This document shows positions 10,873 through 22,043 of a stretch of 64,000 nt of DNA, piece after piece. The position numbers and the translations under genes are program-made. Each line of letters opens with the position of its first letter. Position 1 is the stretch's first letter. The DNA lies in the NCBI GenBank assembly GCA_036346375.1, contig CM070508.1:40568862-40632861 (forward strand). Reading direction: 5' to 3'. This stretch comes from Guadua angustifolia. Taxonomy: Eukaryota > Streptophyta > Magnoliopsida > Poales > Poaceae. The notes beneath the pieces were generated by a model. The model was not told the DNA's origin. It made no database searches and worked only from the letters and a program-made list of their open reading frames with translations.

Positions 10873-12412
10873 TGTTAGTGATATGCCCTAGAGGCGATCA
10901 TGTGAGATGATTGTATCATACGTCTATGTTCATGTACTTATCAGTTCCATGAATAAATGTCACTCCTTTGTTTATTGAGTATGACTTAATTGTGAAACAC
11001 ATTGGTTATATGATATTATTCTAAACGATCCCTGGTCACATATCATTATGTGGGACAATAGTGATTTGACCAAAGACATGTATTGATTGATGGTAATGTT
11101 TCACATACCATAGATATGGAGATATCAAATCAATAATGTGGGCACATGTTAAAGAACATGGGGTTGATAGACCCGCCCGAGACAACGATGAGATTGTTAT
11201 CTTAGAAGTGCCATCGTGGTGTAGTCTCGAGTGGTATACCTATACGATCCTTTGACACGAGATTCTTATTGATTCTCGGCATGTGTAATTGTATACTTGG
11301 GGTTATCAAACGCTTCTCAGAGCAGGGAGAGTTATAAAGGTAGCTTACGAGTATGCCATGAAACATGACGTGAGATATAAGAGATCAAGATGGAATTTGC
11401 CCTCCATGATAACGGAGAGATATCTCGGGCCCCTCGGTGTGGATGGATAAGAAAAGTGCATGGCCATGCCAAAGTGATTAAAGTGTTAATCACTTAATTA
11501 TATCCATTACATTGACGAGTGAATGGGTCGAGCTATCACAAGGATGGCACGATCTTGCCTTGAGCTTGACGGTATCGCGTGGCAAAAGGATTGGTATATG
11601 AGTATATCATGGTTCACCGATACGATCATTACGTGCATTCGGGGCACAACATGTCCGCTAGGAACCCTTTGTTGTCCGATGGTGCGGAAAAGAGGTTTCA
11701 GGGTATTATGGCCGTTATGCATGAACCTAACGGGTCACACACTTAACGGGTTGGATCATGTCGATGGATTGGATCCATTAGTGGGTTTACACGATTTGGA
11801 TCCTCTGGCGCCTTAATGGATTTCTCTTGAGAAGATCCATTAGTGAGTCCTAGTGGGCTTCTATCGAGAAGGCCCGTTAGTGCACTCTATATAAAGGGGC
11901 GTGGGGGTGTGTAGCCAAGAGGCTCTCCCCACCACGAAACCCTAGCCGTCGACCCCTACCCCTGCCAGAAACCCTAGCCGTCGCGCGCGTGGTGCTAGCA
12001 CACCGGCGCACGGCATTCCACCCCTGGACGTGTGGATACCGAGAGGCGCCGCAGATCTGTCCTCGGCGCCGATCGGCGATCGGTTTCACCTCTCCAACCT
12101 ACGTGCACATCTTCATCCGCCGACGGCACCCATGGCGAGGAGACGTCAAGGGCTCAGGCGATCACTTGGCGAGCACTCGGGCGGTCCGGAGACCACTCGG
12201 CGAGCACTCGGGTGATCTCGCAAGCACTCGGTACCGAGCGGGAGTACGCTCGACCACGTCTGATGCTTGAGCACGCGGGAGGCTTCACCCACTCTACTTC
12301 GCCGCTAACGTGCTCCAAGGGTAATGCTCCATGATCTTTGACTCGCTTGTATCCTGGTTGAATGCGTAGAAAATTTTGTTTTCGGCTAGTGTAGCATACG
12401 CGTTCTCCTTCA
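10873..12412 (+). repeat. copia-D 5' LTR
   Basis: 1540 bp, bounded by TG and CA. A TATA box lies at 11887-11895. Near its 3' end a GCGAGCACTCGG word is reiterated (about 12168-12232). It aligns along its whole length with 17719-19259. Differences are scattered and often affect short words of 2-5 bases. Confidence 0.95.
11887..11895 (+). promoter_or_regulatory. TATA box of copia-D 5' LTR
   Basis: CTATATAAA is followed by GGGGCGTG, conserved at the same place in the 3' LTR (18731-18739). It probably sets the start of the R region about 30 bp downstream. Confidence 0.75.
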
Positions 12413-12413
12413 G

Positions 12414-12425
12414 TGGTATCAGAGC
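12414..12425 (+). other. copia-D primer binding site
   Basis: TGGTATCAGAGC is complementary to the 3' end of plant initiator tRNA-Met and lies one base after the 5' LTR. It is a tRNA-primed minus-strand start site, not a tRNA gene. Confidence 0.95.
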
Positions 12426-13799
12426 CGATCTTGCTTGTCTTGGATCTGGATGCTGCGCATATGTTGATATGCTGTTTGATTAGTCACGGGTTGATGTGAT
12501 CAATCGGTATAGGGTTCATGAGGTACGAGTTGGTAGTGCAACGAGGCCAAAAAGATTAGTTCGTGCTTTATCTAAATCATGTTGCGACTGGTCCATACCG
12601 GCTGGAAACACCATCTGGACCTTCGTCATGTGCCATCTATGATATTAAGCCAACAGATCGAGGGGACTCACGCATTTGATGTATGAGTTGATGGTTCTAC
12701 ACGATCAAAAGATTAGTTCGTGCTCGTTCTATTTCATGCCGTGCATTACCCCTACCGGCTGGTAACACCATCGGGGTAGTAGCTAGTGCTGAATAGATCG
12801 TGCCAACAGATCGAGATCAGTGTGGTCGCCGCCTTCTCAAGAATCTTATGGAAATTGAGGCATTTTGATGGCTCGGAATCGGTATGATTTGTTCAATCCG
12901 ATTGAATTTCCATAGCGTTTTCGTAGATGTGATCTACGTTCCCATCGCAGGGTAGAATACGATTCTACGCTTAACTTGTTTTTGCAGGGAATGATGTGAA
13001 TAGTATGGCTCCCATGTGTGTATGTGATGCATTAATGTAATTTTCATAGCCTGCGTGCTATGGTTAATTGCAGCTTGGGCTGCCATGTTATTGTATAACG
13101 GCCTGCGTGTCGGTTTGTGATGCTTGAAATCCTCATGTAAGTTGTTTACTAGCTATTAGACGTAGTAGCGTGGTACTCGATCATGGAGGTCGGCTTCAAG
13201 CATGATGGCTCGGTGGACAGGAAGCGCGACAATGGAGATTGGAGTGCTTTGGGCCATACTATTTCACATGTTAATGTGATTATCTGTGATGATTCCTGTC
13301 ATGCTATTCTATCATGTTTAGTGGATATGATTGTCATGTTAGAATGGTTTCCCTCGAAAAATTAAGAGTTTCATGCCCTTCCAATAGCTGCACCTATAGA
13401 GATCTTGTACGTTGAATGGTAGTTTCTGCCAAAGCAGGGTGCCATCAACTTCCTTGATCAATAGGGTGGATGTCGGACATCCGCATGCATAGTATTGGTT
13501 TACTTATCGGCTATCAAAACGGTTTTGGGCTTGGGGCATGGATGTTGGGAGCCGGGGCATTGATGCCACCCAACAAACAAGAATCACATATGATGTGATT
13601 GGCAATGTTATGCCTACCTATGTTACTAGGGTTCTAGCGGTGATGCCAAAGCTCACTAGGACTTTAGTGAATATGGATCTTGTCCTACCGAAAGTCGCTA
13701 GAGGAAAGTGACTTTAGTGGGAGTATCTTTTATTAAAAGGTTTAATAGAAGATTTACATGAACATTGTGCTAAGACTTTGCGCTTTTATTTCATTGTAG
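12426..13799 (+). other. copia-D untranslated leader
   Basis: About 1.4 kb without a long frame, the usual long leader of BARE-like elements. It contains two imperfect copies of a block starting AAAAGATTAGTTCGTGC (12549 and 12707, 158 bp apart), each followed by TACCGGCTGG and AACACCATC. Repeats like these could belong to packaging or dimerisation structures, but nothing here proves that. Confidence 0.6.
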
Positions 13800-14640
13800 A
13801 TGGCACCTAGTATCTTGCCACTCAAAACACGGGTTTTAATTTGCGATCGATTTCGAGAAAGAGAAACTCTCTCGAACAAACTTTATTGATTGGTACCAAA
13901 CTTGAGAATTGTTCTCAAGCAAGAGAAAAAGGAATATGTCATTGAGGAGCCATATCCCGAGGAACTAGCCGAGGATGCTATCGTCACGAACGACGTGCTT
14001 ATGAGAAGCATGTCAATGATGAGGTTGATGTTGGCCGCCCCATGCTTGCTACAATGAACTCGAGCTTCAAAAGCAATATGAGAACACGAATGCCTATGCT
14101 ATGATCACGGGCCTTCGTAGCATGTTTGAGAACCAAGCTAGGGCCGAGAGATACTCGATCTCAAAAGCTCTGCTTATGCAAGCTAACGAAGGTAGTTCGG
14201 TGAGTCCTCATGTGATCAAGATGATTGGTTACATTGAGAACTTGGAGAAACTGAACTCCCCTTAAGCCAAGAGTTGGCCATCGATGTGATTCTCCGCCGC
14301 TTCTCAAGAAGCTTGAGCCTTTCATCATGAATTTTCATATGAATGGCATGGAGAAAAACATGTCTGAATCGCATGGGATGCTTAAGACAAGCAGAGGAAA
14401 GCATCAAGAAAAGCAATAATCATGTGATGATGGTCCAAAAGGATGGTGGTAAAAAAGGAAGCGTGGAGCAAAAGGCAAGGGTGTGGATACTATCCCCAAC
14501 CCTAAACCTAAGGCCAAAAGTGGTCCTATCGCTTCGATGCATGTCACTACCGCCATAAGAAAGGTCATTGGCGAGAACCGCAAGAAATACTTGGAGGATA
14601 AGAAGAATGGAACTCTAGCTTCCACTTCGTATTAATGTTA
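13800..14640 (+). pseudogene. copia-D gag (broken)
   Basis: An ATG at 13800 starts MAPSILPL. Further on the words LRIVLKQEKKEYVIEEPYPE and ELAEDA (about 13905-13980) are diagnostic of the BARE/Angela gag, which forms the virus-like particle in the cytoplasm. Stops and indels follow at short intervals. Recognisable later pieces include a basic, Lys-rich stretch near 14440 and a degenerate nucleocapsid region near 14540-14620. No single frame spans the gene. Confidence 0.8.
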
Positions 14641-15683
14641 TAGAAATTAATCTTGCTACTTGTCCTAATGAGTCATGGGTATTTGATAACGGATCGATGA
14701 TTCATGTTTGCAAATCGTTGGGGACTAAGAAAGACTAGAAGTTGTGCAAGTGGTGAGGTGGACATTCGCGTCGGCAATGGCGCAAAGGTTGCTGCAATGG
14801 CCGTTGGCATGCTTATCCCTTATCGCTACCTTCGTGATTAGTTTTGGAATTAAATAATTGTTATTATGTTCCACTTTGAGCGTAAACATTATCTCTTATT
14901 TATGTTTGGAAGAAGATAGTTTTGATTTTGTAATAAAGAACAAATGTTGTTCAATTTATTTCAATGGTATGCTCTATGGTCATTGTCCATCATTGAATGG
15001 GCTATATGTGCTAAATCTTGAAGATAATTTTGTCTATAATGTTAATACTGAAAAGACTCAAAACAAATGATTTGAATTCGCTTATCGTGGCATTGTCGCT
15101 AGGCCATATAAATAAGAAGCGCGTGGAGAAGCTCCATAAAGATGGTCTTCTTGATTCATTTGATTTTGAATCATTTGACACGTGTGAGCCTTGTTTACTT
15201 GGCAAGATGACTAAAACGCCTTTCACTAGTTCAAGTGAGAGGGCGAGTGACTTATTGGCCTTAGTACATACTGATGTATGTGGACCGATGAGCGCTGGGG
15301 CCAGAGGTGGATTTCAGTACTTCATTACCTTTACTGATGACTTTAGTAGGTATGGCTATATCTATCTAATGAGGCATAACTCTGAATCTTTTGAAAAGTT
15401 CAAAGAGTTTCAGAATGAAGTGCAAAATCATTTGGGCAAAACAATTAAATTTCTGCGATCTGATCGTGGAGGTGAGTATTTGAGCCATGAGTTTAATGAT
15501 CATCTTAAGAATTGTGGAATAGTTCCTCAATTGACTCCGCCTGGAACGCCTCAATGGAATGGGGTATCCGAACGGAGGAATCGAACTTTGTTGGACATGG
15601 TTCGGTCTATGATGAGTCAAACTGATCTTCCATTGTCATTTTGGGGATTTGCTCTAGAAACAAATTGCGTTCACACTAAATAG
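14641..15683 (+). pseudogene. copia-D protease and integrase (broken)
   Basis: The protease region begins INLATCPNESWVFDNGSMIH: the usual catalytic DTGS reads DNGS, so the active-site motif is altered. After a short disrupted part an open frame (15018-15683) holds the GAG_pre-integrase motif (LGHINKKRVEKL, CEPCLLGKMTKTPF) and the integrase core: HTDVCGPM with the first Asp, FLRSDRGGEYLS with the second Asp, and WNGVSERRNRTLLDM with the Glu. The D-D-E triad is present. The frame fails at 15681 and the rest of the integrase continues in other frames to about 16000. Confidence 0.9.
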
Positions 15684-17706
15684 GGTTCCATCAAAATCGG
15701 AGAGAAGACGCCATATGAGATATGGACCGAAGCGCCCCTCGTTGTCTTTTCTAAAGATTTGGGGCTATGAAGCCTATGTAAAACGATGACGCCCGATAAG
15801 CTTCACGCCAAGTCCGATAAGTGCTTTGTGGGGTACCCTAGGAAACTAAAGGGTATTATTTTTATAACCGAGAAGAGGACAAAGTGTTTGTCGCTCGACA
15901 TGGTGTCTTTTGGAAAAGGAGTTTTTCAAAAGGGCTAGTGGGAGCAAGGTGCAACTTGAAGAAATTCGGGAAACATCTGAAAATATTTCAGCTCCTACTA
16001 ACCCCGAACGGAAATGCAAATGTTGCGTAACCCGTGGTAGAGGCACCACCCCACGCAGTTCACGAGGACTAGCCGTGCACCGAGAGGTACATGTTCCTCA
16101 CGACGGACAACATACGACGTGTTGTTGTTGGACAACGATGAGCCCAAAGACTATGAGGAAGCAATGGTGGGACCAGACTCGGGAAATGGTTGGAAGCCAT
16201 GAGATCTCAAATAAAGTCCATGTATGATAATCAGTTTGGAACTTGGTTGATCTGCCTCGATGGGGTAAAACCTATCGAGTGCAAATGGGTCTTTAAGAAA
16301 AAATAGATATGGATGGAAATGTTCACATCTATAAGGCACGATTGGTGGCTAAAGGTTTCAGGCAAATTCAAGGTGTTGATTATGATGAAACTTTTTCACC
16401 CGTCGCTATGCTTAAATCTATTCGGATCATGCTAGCAATTGCCGCATTCTATGATTGGGAATTGTGGCAAATGGATGTCAAAACGGCTTTCCTAAATAGA
16501 AACCTAAGTGAGGATGTGTACATGACACTGACCTAAAGGTTTTGTCGATCCAAACGATGTTTGGCAAGGTATGCAAGCTTGAAGTCTATTTATGGGTCAA
16601 GCAAGCATCTCGGAGTTGGAATCTTCGCTTTGATGAAGCAAAGAAGAGTTTGGCTTCATCAAGAATGAAGAAGAACCTTGTATTTACAAGAAGGCTAGTG
16701 GGAGCGCACTTGTGTTTCTGATCTTATATGTAGATGACATATTGTTGACTGGAAACGATATTCCAATGCTTGAAGCTGTCCAATCTTATTTGAGAAAATG
16801 TTTCTCGATGAAGGATTTAGGAGAAGCAGCCTACATACTAGGCATAAAGATCTATAGAGATAGATCGAGAAGGCTAATTGGATTAAGCCAAAGTACATAC
16901 ATTGATAAAATATTGAAACGGTTCAATATGCGAGATTCCAAGAAGGGTTTCTTGCCAATGTCGCATGGTATTCATCTAAGCAAGACTCAGTGTGCTTCGA
17001 CACCTGATGAGCAAAAGAAAATGAGTGTGATTCCATATGCCTCGCTATTGGATCCATCATGTATGCCATGTTATGTACACGCCAGATGTATCATATGCTC
17101 TAAGTGCTACGGCGGTATCAATCAAACCCGTGAAAGTCATTTGGCAGTTGTGAAGAACATCCTCAAATACTTACGTGAGGGCCGAGGACATGTTCTTGGT
17201 CTTTGGAGGAGAGGAAGAGCTAGTTGTAAAGGGTTACAGCGACGCAAGCTTCCAAACCGATAAAGATGATTCACGATCGCAATCCGGTTTTGTATTCTGC
17301 CTCAATGGTGGGGCAAAGGAGTCGAAAAGTTCCAAGCAAGAGACAAAGTGGTGATTCCACGATCGAGGCCGAGTATATTGCGACTTCGAAGCTATAAAGG
17401 AGGTGTTTGGATCGTAAAATTTGTTTCGAGTTGGGAGTTGTCGCTAGTGCATCTGCCCAAATGGACCTCTATTGTGACAATAGTGGTGCCATTGCACTGT
17501 GAAGGAGCCTAGGTCTCACCAAAATCCAAACACATACTCAGCGTTATCACCTCATCCGAGAGATCATCGATAGAGGAGATGTGAAGATTTGCAAAGTGCA
17601 CACGGATCTGAATGTCGCCGATCCACGACAAAACCTCTTCCTGTACCAAGCATGAGGCACACACAAGAGCCATGGGTATTAGATACTTGCATGATGCACT
17701 CTAGTG
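15684..17706 (+). pseudogene. copia-D integrase C-terminus, reverse transcriptase and RNase H (broken)
   Basis: Disrupted integrase C-terminal words (EKTPYEIWT, AKSDKCF) lead into RT: KARLVAKGFRQIQGVDYDE, LWQMDVKTAFLN (16309-16536), then ILYVDDILLTGND with the catalytic Asp pair and MKDLGEAAYILGIKI (16712-17263). RNase H is recognisable downstream as SRSQSGFVFCLNGG and the YCDNSGAI motif near 17470. Frames change at about 16535, 16700, 17085 and 17260. Known RNase H motifs survive as words only, so no working polymerase is encoded. Confidence 0.9.
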
Positions 17707-17718
17707 CAAGTGGGAGAT
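17707..17718 (+). other. copia-D polypurine tract
   Basis: GCAAGTGGGAGA with the following T lies directly before the 3' LTR. This is the usual copia polypurine primer for plus-strand synthesis. Confidence 0.85.
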
Positions 17719-19259
17719 TGTTAGTGATATGCCCTAGAGGTGATCATGTGAGATGATTGTATCATACGTCTATGTTCATGTACTTATCAGTTCTATGAAT
17801 AAATGTCACTCCTTTGTTTATTGAGTATGACTTAATTGTGAAACACATTGGTTATATGATATTATTCTAAACGATCCCTGGTCACATATCATTATGTGGG
17901 ACAATAGTGATTTGACCAGCACATGTATTGATTGATGGTAATGTTTCACATACCATAGATATGGAGATATCAAATCAATAATGTGGGCACATGTTAAAGA
18001 ACATGGGGTTGATAGACCCGCCCGAGATCTCGATGAGATTGTTATCTTAGAAGTGCCATCAGGGTGTAGTCTCGAGTGGTATACCTATACGATCCTTTGA
18101 CCTGAGATTCTTATTGATTCTCATCATGTGTAATTGTATACTTCGGGGCTATCAAACGCTTCTCCGTAGCAGGAGAGTTATAAAGGTAGCTTACGAGTAT
18201 GCCATGAAACATGATGTGAGATATAAGAGATCAAGATGGAATTTGCCCTCCTTGATAACGGAGAGATATCTCTCGCCCTCGGTGTGGATGGATAAGGAAA
18301 GTGCATGGTTATGCCAAAGTGATTAAAGTGTTAATCACGAATTATATCCATTACATTGACGAGTGAATGGGTCGAGCTATCACAAGGATGGCACGCATCT
18401 TGCCTTGAGCTTGACTGGTATCGCGTGGCAAAAGGATTGGTATATGAGTATATCATGGTTCAGCCGATACGATCATTCTGTGCATTCGGGGCACAACATG
18501 TCCTGCTAGGAACCACTGTTGTCAATGGTGCGAAAAGAGGTTTCGGGGCTATGGCCGTTATGCATGAACCTAACGGGTCACACACTTAACGGGTTGGATC
18601 ATGTCCGATGGATTGGATCCATTAGTGGGTTTACACGGATTTGGATCCTCTGGCGTCTTAATGGATTTCTCAGAGAAGATCCATTAGTGAGTCCTAGTGG
18701 GCTTCTATCGAGAAGGCCCGTTAGTGCACTCTATATAAAGGGGCGTGGGGTGTGCGTACCATGAGGTTCTCCCCACCACGAAACCCTAGCCGTCGACCCC
18801 TACCCCCGCCGAAACCCTAGCCGTCTGCGTGGTGTTAGCACACCGGCGCACGGCGTTCCACCTGGACGTGTGGATACCGAGAGGCGCCGTTGCATCTGTC
18901 CTCTATACGATCGGCGATCGGTTTCACCTCTCCAACTCTGGCGTGCACATCTTCATCCGCTGCGACGGGCACCGCGCGAGGAGACGTCAAGGGCTCAGGC
19001 GATCACTTGGCGAGCACTCGGGCAGTCCGGAGACCACTCGGCGAGCACTCGGGTGATCTCGCAAGCACTCGGCCGAGCGAAATGGAGTACGCTCGACACA
19101 CGACAAAGGCTTCGAGCACGCGGGGAGGCTTCACCCACTCTACTTCCGCTGCTAACGTGCTCCAAGGGTAATGCTCCATGATCTTTGACTCGCTTGTATC
19201 CTAGTTGAATGCGTAGAAAATTTTGTTTTCGGCTAGTGTAGCATACGCGTTCTCCTTCA
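17719..19259 (+). repeat. copia-D 3' LTR
   Basis: 1541 bp, TG...CA, followed by TSD GAAAC at 19260-19264. Structure and TATA box as in the 5' LTR. In several places it keeps a word altered in the 5' LTR (for example CCAGCACATG at 17916 against CCAAAGACATG at 11070). Confidence 0.95.
18731..18739 (+). promoter_or_regulatory. TATA box of copia-D 3' LTR
   Basis: CTATATAAA, at the position equivalent to 11887 in the 5' LTR. Transcription from here would run rightward into copia-C sequence, antisense to it. Confidence 0.7.
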
Positions 19260-19264
19260 GAAAC

Positions 19265-20993
19265 ATGGCAAGCAGTAGCTATAGCATCAGCCCCAAACTT
19301 CCTAGGAGTATTGTACTTGTCTAGCATTGTCCTAGCCATCTCAACCAGGGATGTTCTTCCTTTCCACTACGCCATTCTGCTGAGGGGCGTAGGGAGAAGA
19401 GAACTGATGCTCTAAATCAATGTCCACACAGAAACTCTCAAAGTACGAATTCTTGAACTTCATGCCATTATCACTGCGTATAGTCGTAATGCACCTGCGA
19501 GCTCAATAGATAACCTACTGATCAAACCCCTGAAGTGAGAAAAAGTCTCATCCTTTGAGGCCATGAAAAATACCCAAGAATATCTAGAAAAATCATCAAC
19601 GATGACAAAAACATACCACTTCCCTCCTGCTGACTTCACTCTAGCTGGACCAACAGTGTCCATATGTAAAAGCTATCCTAGTGCATCAGTCATTACTACA
19701 GTGACTGAAGGATGAGAAGCAGTAGCTATCTTGCCATGTCGGTAAGGAGAGCCAACTAAGTTTTTGGCCATCTTGAGTTTTGACAAACCACGAATGAGAT
19801 CGTGGCTACTAACTCGGGTCAAATGATCAAAGCCAATGTGACCAAGTCTCCTATGCCAGAAAGAGAGATCACGAGACTCAGAAGCAATCAATCACCGAAG
19901 AGAGTCTCCAGAAGAAGCAGAAAAATCAGAACGAAAGACTCTCCCAAATCTAGAAATCCTACAAACTAACCCTCCTGATGAATCAAGGATTCTACAGGCA
20001 TTACTCTTGAAGCTTACCTCCAAAGAGTCATCGATAAGCTGAGAAATAGAGAGCAAGTTATACTGTCACTTACTTAGTAAGGCAACATCTTTAAGAATAA
20101 AATTTTCATTAATGCAGATGATACCTTCAGCAATGACTCTACCTGAAGACGCATCCCCAAAAGTGATCAACTCATCACCGGGGACTCGGACTAGAGAAGA
20201 AAACCAATGAGATTCTCCGGTCATATGACGAGAACAGCCGGAGTTAACAATCCAAACATCTCCCTTCCCCATCCAACGAGCCTGATCAAGCCGAAAGAGA
20301 GAGAGAGAGAGATGACTCAGTACTGGGATAAAGTGAGGACCTGGGAACCCAATATTGAACCACACGCCGCCTTAGAGTACCCACCACAGAAGAAGAGTGA
20401 ACTCGAGTGTCTCTCTGATGCTCAACTCTCACAAGATCAGTAGCAACTCTAGTAGATGATCTAGGAGCCAAAATTGGGTTGGCCCGCCATGATGCAAAAG
20501 CTAGACCACCCCAATGAGGCTACCTGGATCTCCTACCAAAAACCACCTCATGCCACTGATATCTACCTCGATGGGAAAAATGAGGAATATCAAAAGGATG
20601 GTGGGTAGAATAACCACGAGCAGCTCCAGGACTAAAACTCGAAAAAAATACCATAAAAACCAAGTCCTGAATGCTGCCCAAAAATAGGCGACTCTCTAAC
20701 CTTTCTAGCAGCAGTGCGAGCCTTAGAAGTACTCAGAGTCTGGGTTTGACCCTGAATACCCTAAGGGCAGTAACATGCTCATGCCGTGTGATCTTGGTGC
20801 GCCTGAAGCAGAAATCTACTAGGTGACCATCCTTCTTACAGAAGGTGCATGTGTACTTCGCCTTGCTAGAAGCAGAAGTAACAAGAGAAGCATCCTTCTG
20901 GTCAGAAGTCCCATCGACCACATCAGCAGACCTAATCACAGTGGTACTCACCCTGGGAGCTACCACTATCTCACCACTCTTGGAGCCATGCAT
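19265..20993 (-). pseudogene. copia-C zinc knuckle, protease and integrase (broken)
   Basis: Reading leftward, a zinc knuckle of CX2CX4HX4C form (TCTFCKKDGHLVDFC) lies near 20860. The protease follows with WIVNSGCSRHMTG near 20270, where the usual DSG reads NSG. The GAG_pre-integrase motif follows (FWHRRLGHIGFDHL, 19891-19673). The integrase core starts MDTVGPARVKSAGGKWYVF and VDDFSRYSWVFF (19663-19460) and runs to YNTPRKFGADAIATACHVS at the copia-D junction. The frame then continues at 10872. Several stops separate these blocks, so the gene is dead. Confidence 0.85.
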
Positions 20994-21129
20994 AATGGTG
21001 GGAGGATGCGCCCGAGCGTGCTCCTAGACCTTGATTAAATCGGCTAATCTTGGTTTGGTCTAGAATGAGATTGAGCTTCTTCTTACCTCCTACAAACCTC
21101 TTGAGAGTGCTCATGAGATACTCACACTC

Positions 21130-21819
21130 TCAGAAGAAAGAGGCACATGAAGAATAGGGAAGAGAGGAAGAAGAAGAACCAGAAGGAGACAAACTCTTAG
21201 CACGTGCATTTTTCTCCCTCAGCACGTCTGCCTCAATCTTGAGGGCCTCACAAGAAACGCAAGGAGCATTTCTAATTCTAAGGGCTTGGTCTTCTAGCTT
21301 CTTCCTAAGTTTGACTTGGATTTTATCCAAGTCCCCCTTAATCTCAGCACATCGCAAGAAACTTTCTTGTGACTTATCTAGTAAGTCCTTAGCAAGTTTA
21401 GCACACTTGATATTTAAAGATTCATTGTCAAGTTTTAGTTGCCTACAGCCCTCACATGAGCTGACTGGTTCCTTAGAAGCATGCATTTCAAGTTCATCAT
21501 TTCTAGAAGAAAGCTTCCTAAGGTGAGTGCTTATGGCATCAATTTCAGCAAGCAGTAGAGGGCAATTAGCACAAGATGGAGTAGAGTGAGCATAAAGAAA
21601 ACTAGCATCTCCAGAAAGAGCATCAACAGATTCATTGCTAGCAATCTTCAACCTAAGATTATCTAGTACAGATAGCACAGTATCATGCATAGTCCTTAGG
21701 TTCTCCAACTCCACAAGAAGAGCATCACATAAAGAACAGTCATCAGTGACTCGGGAGGGTGAAGATCTAAGAGAAGCTAACTCCCGAGTCAAGGTACCTA
21801 CTTTCTTCTCAAGCTCCAT
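21130..21819 (-). pseudogene. copia-C gag, long coiled-coil segment
   Basis: This is the longest open frame of copia-C. It is rich in heptad-like Leu/Glu/Lys and strongly predicted by eye to be coiled coil. Four CxxC pairs at residues 28/31, 83/86, 122/125 and 187/190 (CSLC, CANC, CEGC, CVSC) each start a helix-like Leu/Glu repeat. SIRE/Maximus-type gag proteins of grasses carry such coiled-coil regions before the zinc knuckle. The frame extends upstream of the first Met across one stop, so this is an internal piece of gag; the N-terminal part is missing. It ends shortly before the zinc knuckle. Confidence 0.7.
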
Positions 21820-22043
21820 ACCCCGAACTCTACTCAGTGGAAGGTCCGTTTAAGCTCTCGATCGATTACTGTCAAAGCTTTGTTTGATCGAGTAATGCCT
21901 TGCCTACTTGTGGTCGAACGATTTGAGTAGATTGGGAATTGATTAGTATCGAGTAGGGATGTGCAGGGTCGAGCGCCCTACCATTAGCCTGTATCAAGTT
22001 CTCAGGGTAACCGCCAGTTACTCGATGTTGACCTATTGACTCG
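21820..22043. other. Junction of truncated copia-C and truncated gypsy-B
   Basis: Left of 21840 is copia-C gag; right of 22044 is gypsy-B integrase, both on the minus strand. The 200 bp between resemble neither an LTR nor a coding end. Neither the copia-C 5' LTR nor the gypsy-B 3' LTR is present, so both were cut off here. Confidence 0.6.

Larger units (their letters stand above)
10873..19259 (+). mobile_element. copia-D: full-length BARE/Angela/RIRE1-type Ty1/copia element
   Basis: Two LTRs (10873-12412 and 17719-19259), an initiator-Met primer binding site, a polypurine tract and a perfect TSD define the element, 8387 bp long. The LTR starts TGTTAGTGATATGCCCTAGA, close to the start of BARE/Angela LTRs as I remember them, and ends CTCCTTCA. 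The order gag, protease, integrase, RT, RNase H is copia-type. It lies in the integrase of copia-C on the opposite strand, and the copia-C frame continues on either side. The coding region is broken by many small indels, so the copy is structurally complete but not autonomous. Confidence 0.95.
9519..22040 (-). mobile_element. copia-C: SIRE/Maximus-type Ty1/copia element, truncated and interrupted
   Basis: Minus-strand coding runs from a coiled-coil gag (21819) through a zinc knuckle (20950), protease, integrase and RT (9519), in copia order with integrase before RT. RT words such as EFEMSIMGQLSYFL next to DDIIFGG point to the SIRE/Maximus lineage. The element is cut twice: copia-D sits in the integrase (10873-19259) and CACTA-1 sits in the RT (left of 9519). 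No LTR of this element lies in the window. At its 5' end it abuts broken gypsy-B integrase sequence with only about 200 bp between them, so the 5' LTR and leader are lost. Confidence 0.8.

Noticed and set aside
12414..12425. TGGTATCAGAGC (and its inverse at 43503-43514) as part of a tRNA gene
   Set aside because: Only the 12-base tRNA-complementary stretch is present and it adjoins an LTR, so it is a primer binding site.
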